Positions 1 to 7,024 of a DNA stretch of 64,000 nucleotides are shown one piece after another; positions within the stretch are counted from its first letter, which is position 1; each line of letters begins with the position of its first letter. The notes under the pieces were generated by a model. That model searched no databases and was not told the DNA's origin. It saw only the letters and a list, made by a program, of their open reading frames with translations. The DNA comes from an uncultured Roseateles sp. (GTDB lineage: Bacteria; Pseudomonadota; Gammaproteobacteria; Burkholderiales; Burkholderiaceae_C): the NCBI RefSeq assembly GCF_963422335.1, contig NZ_OY729424.1, positions 3,658,001-3,722,000 of the forward strand. The letters are read 5' to 3'. A program made the translations under genes and the position numbers.

Positions 1-368
1 CATGCCAGGCTCGCCAAGCCTGCGACAAGACACCAGGCAAGCATCCCGAGGTAGAGCAGCATCGTTGCCTTTGTTCCGCCCCAGAGTCCCCGGCTGCGGA
101 AGAAGTAGCCGGGCAGCATCAGCCACGACAGCGCAATGACCAGCCAGTTGAACGTTGTGCTGGTGAGGCGGGATCGTTGAATCAGGTCGGCCTTGTACCA
201 GCAGTACAGCAGCGCCCAGGCCAGCAGGGTGGGCACCTCGGCAAGCAGGGCTAACGAGCGGCTTCGTGGTGAGTAGCTCAGCAGGACGCCGGCAAGCAAT
301 GCGGTGACACCGATCGCAAGCAGGATCCGCTTCTTCTGGGTTTCCGTCTTGTGACTTGCAAACGGCAT
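1..368 (-). CDS. Membrane protein, partial (C-terminus beyond left edge)
   Basis: The reading frame begins at an ATG at 368 and stays open to the left edge, so about 122 residues are visible and the C-terminus is missing. Hydrophobic stretches lie near residues 14-31, 39-58, 73-90 and 101-122, which suggests at least four membrane segments. No family motif was recognised. It starts three bases after the stop of the small protein at 372-473 and in the same frame, so the two are probably translated together. It is a real gene by frame, start and neighbour spacing; its function is unknown. Confidence 0.6.
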   Translation of the reverse strand, partial: MPFASHKTETQKKRILLAIGVTALLAGVLLSYSPRSRSLALLAEVPTLLAWALLYCWYKADLIQRSRLTSTTFNWLVIALSWLMLPGYFFRSRGLWGGTKATMLLYLGMLAWCLVAGLASLA

Positions 369-371
369 GTC

Positions 372-473
372 TCAGCCCCGCCCGCGCATCGGCTTGATGG
401 CCTCTATCTTGTTGCCCTGCTGAAGGGCCGCGAGCACGTCGGGTGGCAACGGGGCTGTAGTGGGTATCGTCAT
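372..473 (-). CDS. 33-aa protein resembling a truncated L7/L12 C-terminal domain
   Basis: A short frame starts at ATG 473, seven bases after a GGAG ribosome-binding site, and ends in TGA. Its middle reads LPPDVLAALQQGNKIEAIK. This resembles the first helix-turn of the ribosomal L7/L12 C-terminal domain as found in small stand-alone bacterial proteins, where a GLGLKEAK segment normally follows. Here the frame stops after IKPMRGRG, so that second half is absent and was not found in the other two frames just downstream. It sits 20 bp after the FMN reductase gene and in frame with the following membrane protein, separated from it by TGA and one codon. It may be a remnant or a leader peptide. Confidence 0.45.
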   Translation of the reverse strand: MTIPTTAPLPPDVLAALQQGNKIEAIKPMRGRG

Positions 474-493
474 GGCGTGGCTCCAATGCCTTG

Positions 494-1072
494 CTAGCTG
501 ACAGGGAAGGTCGGCCCCGGAGCTGCCCGGAGCACGACGGCGCCATGCAGGGCCGCCAGCGCGCTCTTCAGCGATCCGCTGACCGCAGGCGACTCGACCA
601 TCTCCGATTTGCTCATCTTCGAGCCCAGCAGTGCGATGGAGACCGAGGCATCCTCGACGATCAGGGCCGACATCGTCTTCAAGGTCTCGCGCAGCGCTGC
701 ATCGGCATGGTGGGCCCGCGGCGAGGCATTCAGCACCGCCACCGGCTTGTCGACGAAGGCCTCCTGGCTGACCAGCCAGTCCAGCGCCGTCTTGATCACG
801 CCGGTCACGCCGTGGGCATACTCGGGGCTGGCGATAAGCAGCGCGTCGGCTGCCGCCACTGCGTCGCGCAGGCGCTGCGCGGCCGGCGGTGCCTGCGCAT
901 CAAGGTCGGGATTGAACAGCGGCAGTGCCGCCATGCCGTCGAACACAGTGACCCGTATCCCGGGCGGTGCCAGACGCGCGGCCGTGCGCAGCAGCGCGGC
1001 GTTGAGGGAGGCGGCGCGCAGGCTGCCGCAGAGGGCGAGGACTTGAATGCCCGAAGACCGGCGCTCGTTCAT
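494..1072 (-). CDS. NADPH-dependent FMN reductase family protein
   Basis: This 192-aa protein has the flavodoxin-like fold signature of the NADPH-dependent FMN reductase family. The phosphate-binding loop GSLRAASLN is near residues 16-24 and the flavin-contacting SPEYAHGVTG near 82-91, followed by K-ALDW. Such enzymes reduce FMN, quinones or azo compounds in the cytoplasm. Length is typical. The ATG at 1072 overlaps the stop of the upstream NTF2-like gene by four bases, so the two are probably translationally coupled. The physiological substrate cannot be told from sequence. Confidence 0.85.
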   Translation of the reverse strand: MNERRSSGIQVLALCGSLRAASLNAALLRTAARLAPPGIRVTVFDGMAALPLFNPDLDAQAPPAAQRLRDAVAAADALLIASPEYAHGVTGVIKTALDWLVSQEAFVDKPVAVLNASPRAHHADAALRETLKTMSALIVEDASVSIALLGSKMSKSEMVESPAVSGSLKSALAALHGAVVLRAAPGPTFPVS

Positions 1073-1443
1073 GCCGGCAATGCCTTCAGCTGCGCCGGGT
1101 CATAGAAAAACTGCTCCTCGGCGATGCGCTCGCCCTCCCAGCGCTGATAGGCCAATTCCTCCATCTGCATCACCGTGCCGTCCAGCCGTTCGAAGCGGAA
1201 GATCCAGCGGATCACAACCCTGTCGCCCTGCTGGAACACCGGGCGCACGCATTGCGAGTGCACCGCCTTCGTCTTGGCCAGGACCTTGCGCTCGCCCTCG
1301 GCCAGCAGATCCCGGCCTGCGCGTGGCGCCGTCATGTTCTCCTGCATCGAGGCCTGTTCGGTGTAGAACTCAAGAATGGCCTCGACGTGGGCGCCTTGCT
1401 CGACGCGGGTGATGAAACGCTCCAGTGTTTCTTGAGTGGGCAT
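1069..1443 (-). CDS. Nuclear transport factor 2-like (SnoaL-type) protein
   Basis: This 124-aa protein has the look of the SnoaL/NTF2 cone fold. The N-terminal helix includes FITRVEQGAHVEAILEFY, then an AR-GRD segment and C-terminal strands rich in aromatic residues (IRWIFRFERLDG, LAYQRW). Members are small enzymes or ligand-binding proteins, and the family alone gives no substrate. A longer upstream extension of the frame is possible, but it would overlap the DUF488 gene; the ATG at 1443 fits the family length. It is coupled to the FMN reductase by a 4-bp overlap. Confidence 0.7.
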   Translation of the reverse strand: MPTQETLERFITRVEQGAHVEAILEFYTEQASMQENMTAPRAGRDLLAEGERKVLAKTKAVHSQCVRPVFQQGDRVVIRWIFRFERLDGTVMQMEELAYQRWEGERIAEEQFFYDPAQLKALPA

Positions 1444-1475
1444 GCAGTGGCTCCGGGTGCGCAGATGGCAGGGGT

Positions 1476-1865
1476 TCAGGGCTCGATCTTGGCGCCTTTT
1501 TCTGCGAGCAGTTCGCGCAGCACCGAGCGGTGGCAGCGGGCCTCGGTCTCGCAGTAGCAGCCCACAGAGAAATTGCTGCCTTGCGACAGCGTGGCCAGCA
1601 GCGCCAGCGAGTGCCCCGCTTCGGGCGTGGCCATTTCGGCACGGTACTTCTTGACGAACTGGGCCCATTGCGCCGGCGTCTCGGCGGTCTGGCCCAGCTT
1701 CATGGTGTCGGCGCTGGGTGCCAGATTGGGGTACCAGACGTCGTACCAGTTCTGCGTCGAGAACTCCGTCTTGGGCACGCCGCGTGGCGGGCGGCGCACC
1801 GTGCCGATGCGCGTGCCCTCATCGGCGCTGCGTGGGCTGCCGAGCCTGACGATGCGAAGTGTCAT
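1476..1865 (-). CDS. DUF488 family protein
   Basis: This 129-aa protein matches the DUF488 (YeaO-like) pattern. It has an arginine-rich N-terminal half with RRPPRGVPK and a cysteine-rich C-terminal motif containing C103, C105, C111 and H112 (GCYCETEARCHR). The family is widespread and of unknown biochemical function; the cysteine-histidine motif suggests a metal or nucleotide-related site. It starts six bases after the stop of the VOC gene, so it is in the same transcription unit. Confidence 0.75.
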   Translation of the reverse strand: MTLRIVRLGSPRSADEGTRIGTVRRPPRGVPKTEFSTQNWYDVWYPNLAPSADTMKLGQTAETPAQWAQFVKKYRAEMATPEAGHSLALLATLSQGSNFSVGCYCETEARCHRSVLRELLAEKGAKIEP

Positions 1866-1871
1866 GACGGC

Positions 1872-2264
1872 TCAGCCTGCGATGGGCGTGCACAGCTCCA
1901 CCAGGGTGCCGTCCGGGGCCCTGACATAGGACACGACCTGGCCCCAGGGCTTGGCGCTGGGGGCGGTCAGCTCGGTGGCACCGTGTTCGATGGCGCGTGC
2001 GTGGGCGGCGGCCACGTCCTCCGTCACCAGGGCGATCTCCATGCCCAGCGGCTGGGGCGAGTCGCTGGCGCGCACATGGCCGCCGGCGAAGTTCATGTCG
2101 CCCAGTTCGTGGGCAGCGAACGACAGCGTCGTCTCGCCGGTGTTGAGCTCGCCGTAGCTGCCCGACTCATGCAAGAAGCGCTGCTCCAGACCGAAGGCTC
2201 GGGTGAAGAAGGCCATCGAGTCGGCGACCGATGGCACGTAGATGATGGTGTAGCCAAGTTTCAT
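1872..2264 (-). CDS. VOC (glyoxalase/bleomycin-resistance fold) family protein
   Basis: This 130-aa protein has the paired beta-alpha-beta-beta-beta layout of the vicinal oxygen chelate family. The first module is YTIIYVPSVADSMAFF-TRAFGLE and the second begins around MEIALVTEDVAAAH and ends in DPDGT-like APDGTLVELCTP, where the glutamate is the usual metal ligand. The family includes lyases, dioxygenases and resistance proteins, so no substrate is assigned. It precedes the DUF488 gene by six bases. Confidence 0.8.
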   Translation of the reverse strand: MKLGYTIIYVPSVADSMAFFTRAFGLEQRFLHESGSYGELNTGETTLSFAAHELGDMNFAGGHVRASDSPQPLGMEIALVTEDVAAAHARAIEHGATELTAPSAKPWGQVVSYVRAPDGTLVELCTPIAG

Positions 2265-2336
2265 GGTCTTCTGATCCTGGGGGTGTGGGCTTCAGGTCTG
2301 CGCCTCGCGCGGATGCGATGTTAGCGCCACAAACTC

Positions 2337-2756
2337 CTAGGGCAGGAGCAGGGCTGCCGCATACAGCAGCGTGGCCAGGGCAAGACCCCACTGGGGCACG
2401 CTGAACCAGTAGCGCCGGGCCAGCACCAGCATGGCCAGCAGATAGCTCATGCCCAGGCCCAGCAACAGCGGCGAGCGGAACACAAAGCGCTCCGGCTCCA
2501 GTGCCAGATAGAGGTGGCTCAGGCCGAACAGCATCGCCCCGAGGCTGTGGCTGGCATGGAAACCCAGGCCCGACCGCCACATCGTTGTCTGGCGGGTGAT
2601 GCGGGGCGAGACCTCCTGCAGGCGCGTCATCAGCACCGCATCGCGCGGGTGGAAACGCTGGCCGACAAAGGTGAAGACCAGGTGCAGGCTGCCCAGCAGC
2701 AGGACGATGGCCGCTGCGCCGGCGAGCAGCAGGGCGGCGATGGAGGGATGGGGCAT
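2337..2756 (-). CDS. Small multi-pass membrane protein, function unknown
   Basis: This 139-aa protein has four hydrophobic stretches: residues about 6-28, 62-80, 90-108 and 118-138. Between the first two is a polar loop (QRFHPRDAVLMTRLQEVSPRI). It resembles uncharacterised inner-membrane proteins in proteobacteria, but no named domain is claimed. It lies between the VOC and DUF2867 genes on the same strand with short spacers. Confidence 0.65.
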   Translation of the reverse strand: MPHPSIAALLLAGAAAIVLLLGSLHLVFTFVGQRFHPRDAVLMTRLQEVSPRITRQTTMWRSGLGFHASHSLGAMLFGLSHLYLALEPERFVFRSPLLLGLGMSYLLAMLVLARRYWFSVPQWGLALATLLYAAALLLP

Positions 2757-2797
2757 ATGCGGCTCGTCGGCTTAGGCAGGCAGGTGTGGCCGCCGGG

Positions 2798-3313
2798 TCA
2801 CGCGTCGGCGGCCGCTGGCCAGCCCAGCCGCGCCGCCCGCCTGAGGCTGGCCTGCACAATCACGCGGTGAAAGGGCGCGATCAGCAGGATGTAGCTACGG
2901 CCCAGGCGGTTGTGGCAGTGCACCACGGTGGAGAGCACCAGCCGGCGCTCGGCGGTGCACAGCAGCGAGAGGCGGAAGTCCAGGTGCTTGTCGTCCTCGC
3001 CCAGCACCACCTCCTGCGCATTGCTGCTGTAGAGCTTGAAGATGCCCACGCGCGTGCCAGCCGCTGTCGTCAACTGACGCGCGGTTTTCAGACCGAACAG
3101 GCGGACCACCGTGTCGCGGATGGCCATCAGCCCATCAACCCAGCGAGGTTGCTGCGCGAAGATGAATCGTGCCAGCTGCTCCGGATTCGTCGACGCGCCG
3201 GCAGGCAGCGTAGTGGCGTAGGCGTCGGCGAGATGGATCTGTGGGTACAGGCCGGTGATGCTGGCCTGTGTCGGGATGCTGACGGGCAGGACTGTGGCGT
3301 TGGCGGCGGGCAT
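2798..3313 (-). CDS. DUF2867 domain protein
   Basis: This 171-aa protein matches the DUF2867 family. It has an early hydrophilic region ending in FRLS-like DFRLSLLC, a central GIFKLYSSNAQEVVLGEDDKH segment, and a C-terminal STVVHCHNRLGRSYILLIAPFHRVIV stretch that is the most conserved part of the family. Members are often found with SDR-type or cell-envelope genes; the activity is unknown. No strong ribosome-binding site is seen upstream of the ATG at 3313. Confidence 0.75.
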   Translation of the reverse strand: MPAANATVLPVSIPTQASITGLYPQIHLADAYATTLPAGASTNPEQLARFIFAQQPRWVDGLMAIRDTVVRLFGLKTARQLTTAAGTRVGIFKLYSSNAQEVVLGEDDKHLDFRLSLLCTAERRLVLSTVVHCHNRLGRSYILLIAPFHRVIVQASLRRAARLGWPAAADA

Positions 3314-3346
3314 GGCGGCGAAGTGAGCAGCGGAGATAGCCGCACC

Positions 3347-4072
3347 TTACCTCAGAGCAGGGGCCAGGTCATCTGTGTCAAGCACGGCGTGGCGCAGCGC
3401 GGCGCGGGCCAGCAGCCGCGTCGAGTCCAGCGTGGGCAGCGCCGAGTTGGTATCACTGATGATGAGCGGAATTTCGGTGCAACCCAGGACGACGGCATCA
3501 CAACCCTGCTGCTTGAAGGCCCGGATGAGGTCCTGAAAATACGCGATGCTCGCCGGCTTGAAGACCCCGGCCACAAGTTCGTCCATGATGATGCGGCCGA
3601 TCTCGTCACGCTCGGTGTCCCCGGGGCGGACGCACTCGATGCCCTGCGCGGCCAGCTTCTCGGGATAGACCTCGCCGCGCACCAGCCAGGCGGTGCCCGT
3701 CAGCCCGACGCGCCGGTACTGGCGCAGCCGGGCCTCGGCAGCAACCACCTCCGCGATGTGCAACCAGGGCAGCGGGCTGCGGGCCTGCACATAGGTAAAG
3801 GCCTGATGGATGGTGTTGTCCGGGCAGATCAGAAAGTCGGCGCCGGCCCCGGCCAGTTTCTGCGCCGAATTCAGCATCAGCTCGCCGACGCCGGTCAGAT
3901 CGCCGCGCTCGAGGCAGTCCACATAGGCCGCCAGCGAGGGGGTGTGCATCGAGACCTCGGGGTGGGCGTGCGCTCCCAGCAGCTGGGGACCTTCCGCGCA
4001 AATGGTCCGGTAGCACAGGGCCGCGCCTTCGGCGGAGCAGCCGACGATGCCGATGTGCCGGGTCCTGCTCAT
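3347..4072 (-). CDS. Aspartate/glutamate racemase family protein
   Basis: This 241-aa protein is of the Asp/Glu/hydantoin racemase superfamily. The two catalytic cysteines are visible: C83 in ICPDNTIHQ and C198 in LGCTEIPL. The N-terminus reads HIGIVGCSAEGAALCY. Such enzymes use paired cysteines to racemise amino acids without a cofactor. The ATG at 4072 was chosen because an AAGGA site lies a few bases upstream; a longer frame to 4120 would overlap the MOSC gene. The presence of CPDN rather than the MurI motif argues for an aspartate-racemase-like enzyme rather than peptidoglycan MurI. Confidence 0.85.
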   Translation of the reverse strand: MSRTRHIGIVGCSAEGAALCYRTICAEGPQLLGAHAHPEVSMHTPSLAAYVDCLERGDLTGVGELMLNSAQKLAGAGADFLICPDNTIHQAFTYVQARSPLPWLHIAEVVAAEARLRQYRRVGLTGTAWLVRGEVYPEKLAAQGIECVRPGDTERDEIGRIIMDELVAGVFKPASIAYFQDLIRAFKQQGCDAVVLGCTEIPLIISDTNSALPTLDSTRLLARAALRHAVLDTDDLAPALR

Positions 4073-4085
4073 GAGCCGTCCTTCA

Positions 4086-4547
4086 TCAGGCCTTGTGGCC
4101 AACTGCGTCACCCGTCGCAATCACCCCATCCGTCAGCACATCGGCCCGTATGCCGGCCCGGTGCAGAAAACGCTTGACCACGGCGGCCGGGGTCAGCTCG
4201 GCGGAGGCCAGCGTGGTGCCGAGACCGAGGCAGGGCTCGCACAGCTCGACGCCACGCAGCAGCACGCTGCCCACCATGAATTCCTGACCCACCAGCTCGT
4301 TCAACCGCACGCCGCGGGTCACAAGGTTGCGCTGGGTGATGGCCTGGTCACCCGGATCGCGGCCAAACTCGCGGGCGAAGGCCTCGATCTCCTCGGCCTC
4401 GACCAGCGTGATGTTCTGGCCCGGTTCGTCGTGGCGACCGAAGTAGCGGTCGCCCTGAATGCCGGCGCCGGCGATCACCGTGACCGAGGCGTGATCGATT
4501 TGCCTGGCGTCTTCGGGTGGGTGGGTGTAGATGCGTTCTATGGGCAT
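4086..4547 (-). CDS. MOSC domain protein
   Basis: This 153-aa protein is a stand-alone MOSC domain, the C-terminal domain of molybdenum-cofactor sulfurases and of mARC-like enzymes. It has GDRYFGRHDEPGQNITL, QRNLVTRGVRLNELVG and the cysteine motif ELCEPCLGLG (C103, C106), one of which would bind the cofactor. It is likely to bind molybdopterin or move sulfur. Two molybdenum-cofactor clusters occur elsewhere in the window, so cofactor use is consistent, but it is not in either operon. Confidence 0.85.
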   Translation of the reverse strand: MPIERIYTHPPEDARQIDHASVTVIAGAGIQGDRYFGRHDEPGQNITLVEAEEIEAFAREFGRDPGDQAITQRNLVTRGVRLNELVGQEFMVGSVLLRGVELCEPCLGLGTTLASAELTPAAVVKRFLHRAGIRADVLTDGVIATGDAVGHKA

Positions 4548-4558
4548 GGTGCTAGGGC

Positions 4559-4861
4559 CTAGGAGTCGCGGTCAATGATGACCAGCGTGCCATGACTACC
4601 CGGCGCAACAGCGTGTGGAACGCCCGCCGGAACGATATAGACCTGGCCGCTGGCAACCTGCACAAGCTCATCGCTGAGCCGCAAGTTCATCTGGCCTTCG
4701 ACGACCAGGAGTGCCTCGTCGAAACCGTGGTCTTCGTTGGGATATTCGCCCCCGTCCATGCGGAGAACCTTGACGTTGACACCGGCAGCCTGGCCGACGA
4801 CGGTGGAGCGCCAGGCGCTAGGCAGGGCAGCGGCAACGGCCAGCAGATCAGTTTTGCTCAT
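4559..4861 (-). CDS. Small cupin-domain protein
   Basis: This 100-aa protein is a single cupin barrel. Motif 1 is seen as NEDHGFDEALLVVEGQMNL and motif 2 as YIVPAGVPHAVAPGSHG. The first motif keeps H45 and E49 and the second H83, so a metal site is possible. The start at 4861 gives the usual length for one-domain cupins; the frame is open further upstream but that part has no domain signal. It ends 11 bp before the MOSC gene start. Function is not assignable beyond fold. Confidence 0.75.
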   Translation of the reverse strand: MSKTDLLAVAAALPSAWRSTVVGQAAGVNVKVLRMDGGEYPNEDHGFDEALLVVEGQMNLRLSDELVQVASGQVYIVPAGVPHAVAPGSHGTLVIIDRDS

Positions 4862-4925
4862 CTGCCTATCGTAGCCGGGTGTGCTCCACCGGTGCCGCCT
4901 TCCCATGCGCAGGCGCGTCCAGGGT

Positions 4926-5387
4926 TCAGTTGGTCTTGGTCGGTTCCAGACCCAGCGCGGGCTGGCCTTCCTTTTCGGAGGTGCGATCAAACACCAGCGT
5001 CTTGCCGTAGACCAGCTGCACCCAGGTCGGGTAGGTGTAGGCGGTGCCCTTGTTGTGGTCGATGATGGCGCCGACACCGCCGCCAAGGATGATGTTGCCC
5101 CACATGCCGCTGTTGGCGCGCGAGATGGCGCGCGCCTTGGCCTCGGGGTTCTGCGGCTGTACGCAGGTGATGTCCAGATCCTTGCTGGAGCGGCGCACCT
5201 GTGTCGTGTCACCGGACTTGACGGTGATGCTGCCGTAGTCGTTGGTGAGCTTGCACTCGGCGCCGGCGACGAGCTGACCGTCGGCCGTCTTGGTCTCCAC
5301 CTTCATCGGGTGCGACGAGTCGTTCATCACGGAGGCGCAGCCCGTGAAGATGATGGGGGCGCAAAGGGCGAGTAGTAGTTTTTTCAT
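4926..5387 (-). CDS. Lipoprotein with glycine-rich segment, function unknown
   Basis: This 153-aa protein begins MKKLLLALCAPIIFTGCAS, a lipoprotein signal peptide with the lipobox FTGC (C17 lipidated). The mature part includes AGAECKLTNDYGSITV and a GNIILGGGVGAIIDHNKG segment near residues 97-114 that could dip into the membrane. Similar proteins are annotated only as lipoproteins in proteobacteria. The outer membrane is the likely location. It is preceded by a long spacer and so may have its own promoter. Confidence 0.75.
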   Translation of the reverse strand: MKKLLLALCAPIIFTGCASVMNDSSHPMKVETKTADGQLVAGAECKLTNDYGSITVKSGDTTQVRRSSKDLDITCVQPQNPEAKARAISRANSGMWGNIILGGGVGAIIDHNKGTAYTYPTWVQLVYGKTLVFDRTSEKEGQPALGLEPTKTN

Positions 5388-5550
5388 AGGTGTTCTTCAG
5401 TTGAATTTCAAACGATGGGCCAGCATCCGTGCTTTTTGTGCGTTAGTGCATCTCCTGTGGCGAGCTTGGGTAGGGGCGAAGCCATGCAAGCGGGCGCGAG
5501 CCCGCCTTGCCGTCAGCGACGATGGAATGGAGGCGACTGCCTGGCCGTGT

Positions 5551-5649
5551 TCAGCGGCGGCGGGGTCGGCTTGTGGGTGTGGCAGCGGGCCGCGAATGCG
5601 GCACGGCAGAACTCACGGCCCTGACCGGGCCGGTGGTGATAGACGGCAT
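5551..5649 (-). CDS. Possible 32-aa small protein
   Basis: The 374-bp spacer between the lipoprotein and the dioxygenase holds a short frame starting at ATG 5649. It is preceded at five bases by GGGAGGG, one of the better ribosome-binding sites in this area. The product is proline-, serine- and arginine-rich and ends in PRRR. No family was recognised. An AT-rich stretch at about 5690-5725 could hold its promoter. The rest of the spacer (5388-5550) shows nothing identifiable. Confidence 0.3.
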   Translation of the reverse strand: MPSITTGPVRAVSSAVPHSRPAATPTSRPRRR

Positions 5650-5761
5650 GATTTCCCTCCCTGGCTCGAGCAGGCCGTGATGGCCCGTCGGCGGTTTTTG
5701 TTGCGTCAAGTTTATTGTTACAAGGCGCTGGCCGGCAACAATGGTTTACGCGAGTGAGGGT

Positions 5762-6475
5762 TCAATCGATGCCTGCAGCGCAAGCCTTGGGAAACAAGCG
5801 CAACTCGATACTGACTCGATCCCGGTGCATGCCCGTGGCGACATGCGTCCGGTGCAGCAGGTCGCCGCAGAACAGCAGTGCATCGCCCGCGCCCATGCGT
5901 GGCCGCCAGAACTCCTGCGCTGCAAAGCGGGCAGACAGATGCGCTGTCGTCAACTCGACGGGCGCCAGCAGCGACTCCTGCCTGCGCGCAATCAGCTCCA
6001 AGCCCGGCGCGTCATCGCCGCAGTCCATCAGCGGCACCCAGCAAGTCAGCATCTCCAGCAGTGCGTTGGCAGGTGCCGGCTGCTGGCCCAGCGCCAGAAA
6101 ATCGAAGCCCAAGGCCCCGTCCTGATGCCAGCTGTGCGGCGCGTGCAGAGGTGGGTTGCGATTCGGTGCGTATTGCCGCCGTATCCAGCACTCATCGACG
6201 GCACAGCGGATCTGCGGGCCGAGGGTGTGGTGCACCGTGGCCAGAAAATCGGGGTGGCGGCGCAGCGCCGCCCAGACGTCGTCGATGGGGATCTGGGGCA
6301 GGGCGCGCAGGCGCAGTGATGAGCTGTGGGGGGAGTAGTCGGCGGAGGCGGTCAGGGCCTCGGCGTCCAGCGCGGCGTAGCGTTGCTCGATCAGGGCCAG
6401 CCAGCGGTCGCAGAGATCTAGGGGCACAAGCCCGGGTAGCAGCAGCGCGCCTGAGGGGTGAGGGAAGCTCAGCAT
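5762..6475 (-). CDS. Phytanoyl-CoA dioxygenase (PhyH)-type oxygenase
   Basis: This 237-aa protein has the iron-binding pattern of the non-haem Fe(II)/2-oxoglutarate PhyH family. The HxD pair is H117 and D119 in HSWHQDGALG, and the distal histidine is probably H208 in CGDLLHRTH, with a downstream arginine in HRDRVSIELRLF for 2-oxoglutarate. It would hydroxylate an unknown small molecule. The ATG at 6475 was chosen because longer starts overlap the upstream GNAT gene; the gap is then 13 bp. It is the last gene of the gshA-moaA-mobA-GNAT-moeA-GNAT run, but no link to cofactor synthesis is known. Confidence 0.75.
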   Translation of the reverse strand: MLSFPHPSGALLLPGLVPLDLCDRWLALIEQRYAALDAEALTASADYSPHSSSLRLRALPQIPIDDVWAALRRHPDFLATVHHTLGPQIRCAVDECWIRRQYAPNRNPPLHAPHSWHQDGALGFDFLALGQQPAPANALLEMLTCWVPLMDCGDDAPGLELIARRQESLLAPVELTTAHLSARFAAQEFWRPRMGAGDALLFCGDLLHRTHVATGMHRDRVSIELRLFPKACAAGID

Positions 6476-6488
6476 CGCCGCCGCGGTA

Positions 6489-7010
6489 TCACGCGCTAGG
6501 TGATGTCCCTCGCCACTCGAACAGCACATCCGGGCAGCGCTCCTCGTTGCCCTGGCCGTCGGTGAGGGCGATGGCCTCGAAGCCATGTCGCTGGTAGAAG
6601 CGCCGCGCGCCGGTGTTGAGCTGGAAGGTGTAGAGGCGGATGGTTGCGCCCAGCAATTGCTTGGCCTCGCTCAGCAGGGCCGAGCCCAGGCCGCGCAGGA
6701 TGGCGTCGGGGTGCAGATAGAGCTGGTCTATCCAGCCTATGCCGGCCTCGTCTCGCGACACAGCCAGCACGCCCAGCATCGTGCCGTGGCCATCCAGCGC
6801 GACGCTGACGCCCTGGCTTGGGATCAGAGCCCCTGCCACCCATTGGTGCACGTCGGCGTCGCTGTGCACCTGGGGCAGATAGGGCAGAAAGGTCTTGCGG
6901 CTGAGCAGCAGCAACTCGGCCACGGCGGGCGCATCGGCGGCCATAGCTGGTCGCAGCTGGATGCTGCTCCGCAGGCCGCTGAGCCGAATCTCACGCGGAC
7001 TGATCTGCAT
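6489..7010 (-). CDS. GNAT family N-acetyltransferase
   Basis: This 173-aa protein has the GNAT fold. The acetyl-CoA loop is the LRGLGSALLSEAKQLL segment after strand WIDQLYLHPD, and the C-terminal LNTGARRFYQRHGFEAIAL block is typical. The ATG at 7010 follows the moeA stop by 14 bp. The frame is open far upstream inside moeA, but that part is antisense-like composition and was rejected. Substrate unknown. Confidence 0.85.
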   Translation of the reverse strand: MQISPREIRLSGLRSSIQLRPAMAADAPAVAELLLLSRKTFLPYLPQVHSDADVHQWVAGALIPSQGVSVALDGHGTMLGVLAVSRDEAGIGWIDQLYLHPDAILRGLGSALLSEAKQLLGATIRLYTFQLNTGARRFYQRHGFEAIALTDGQGNEERCPDVLFEWRGTSPSA

Positions 7011-7024
7011 CGCTGTAGCGGCGT

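Noticed and set aside
2786..4177. Long antisense open frame opposite the DUF2867 and racemase genes
   Set aside because: High-GC shadow frame with a low-complexity composition; the opposite strand has clear family motifs.
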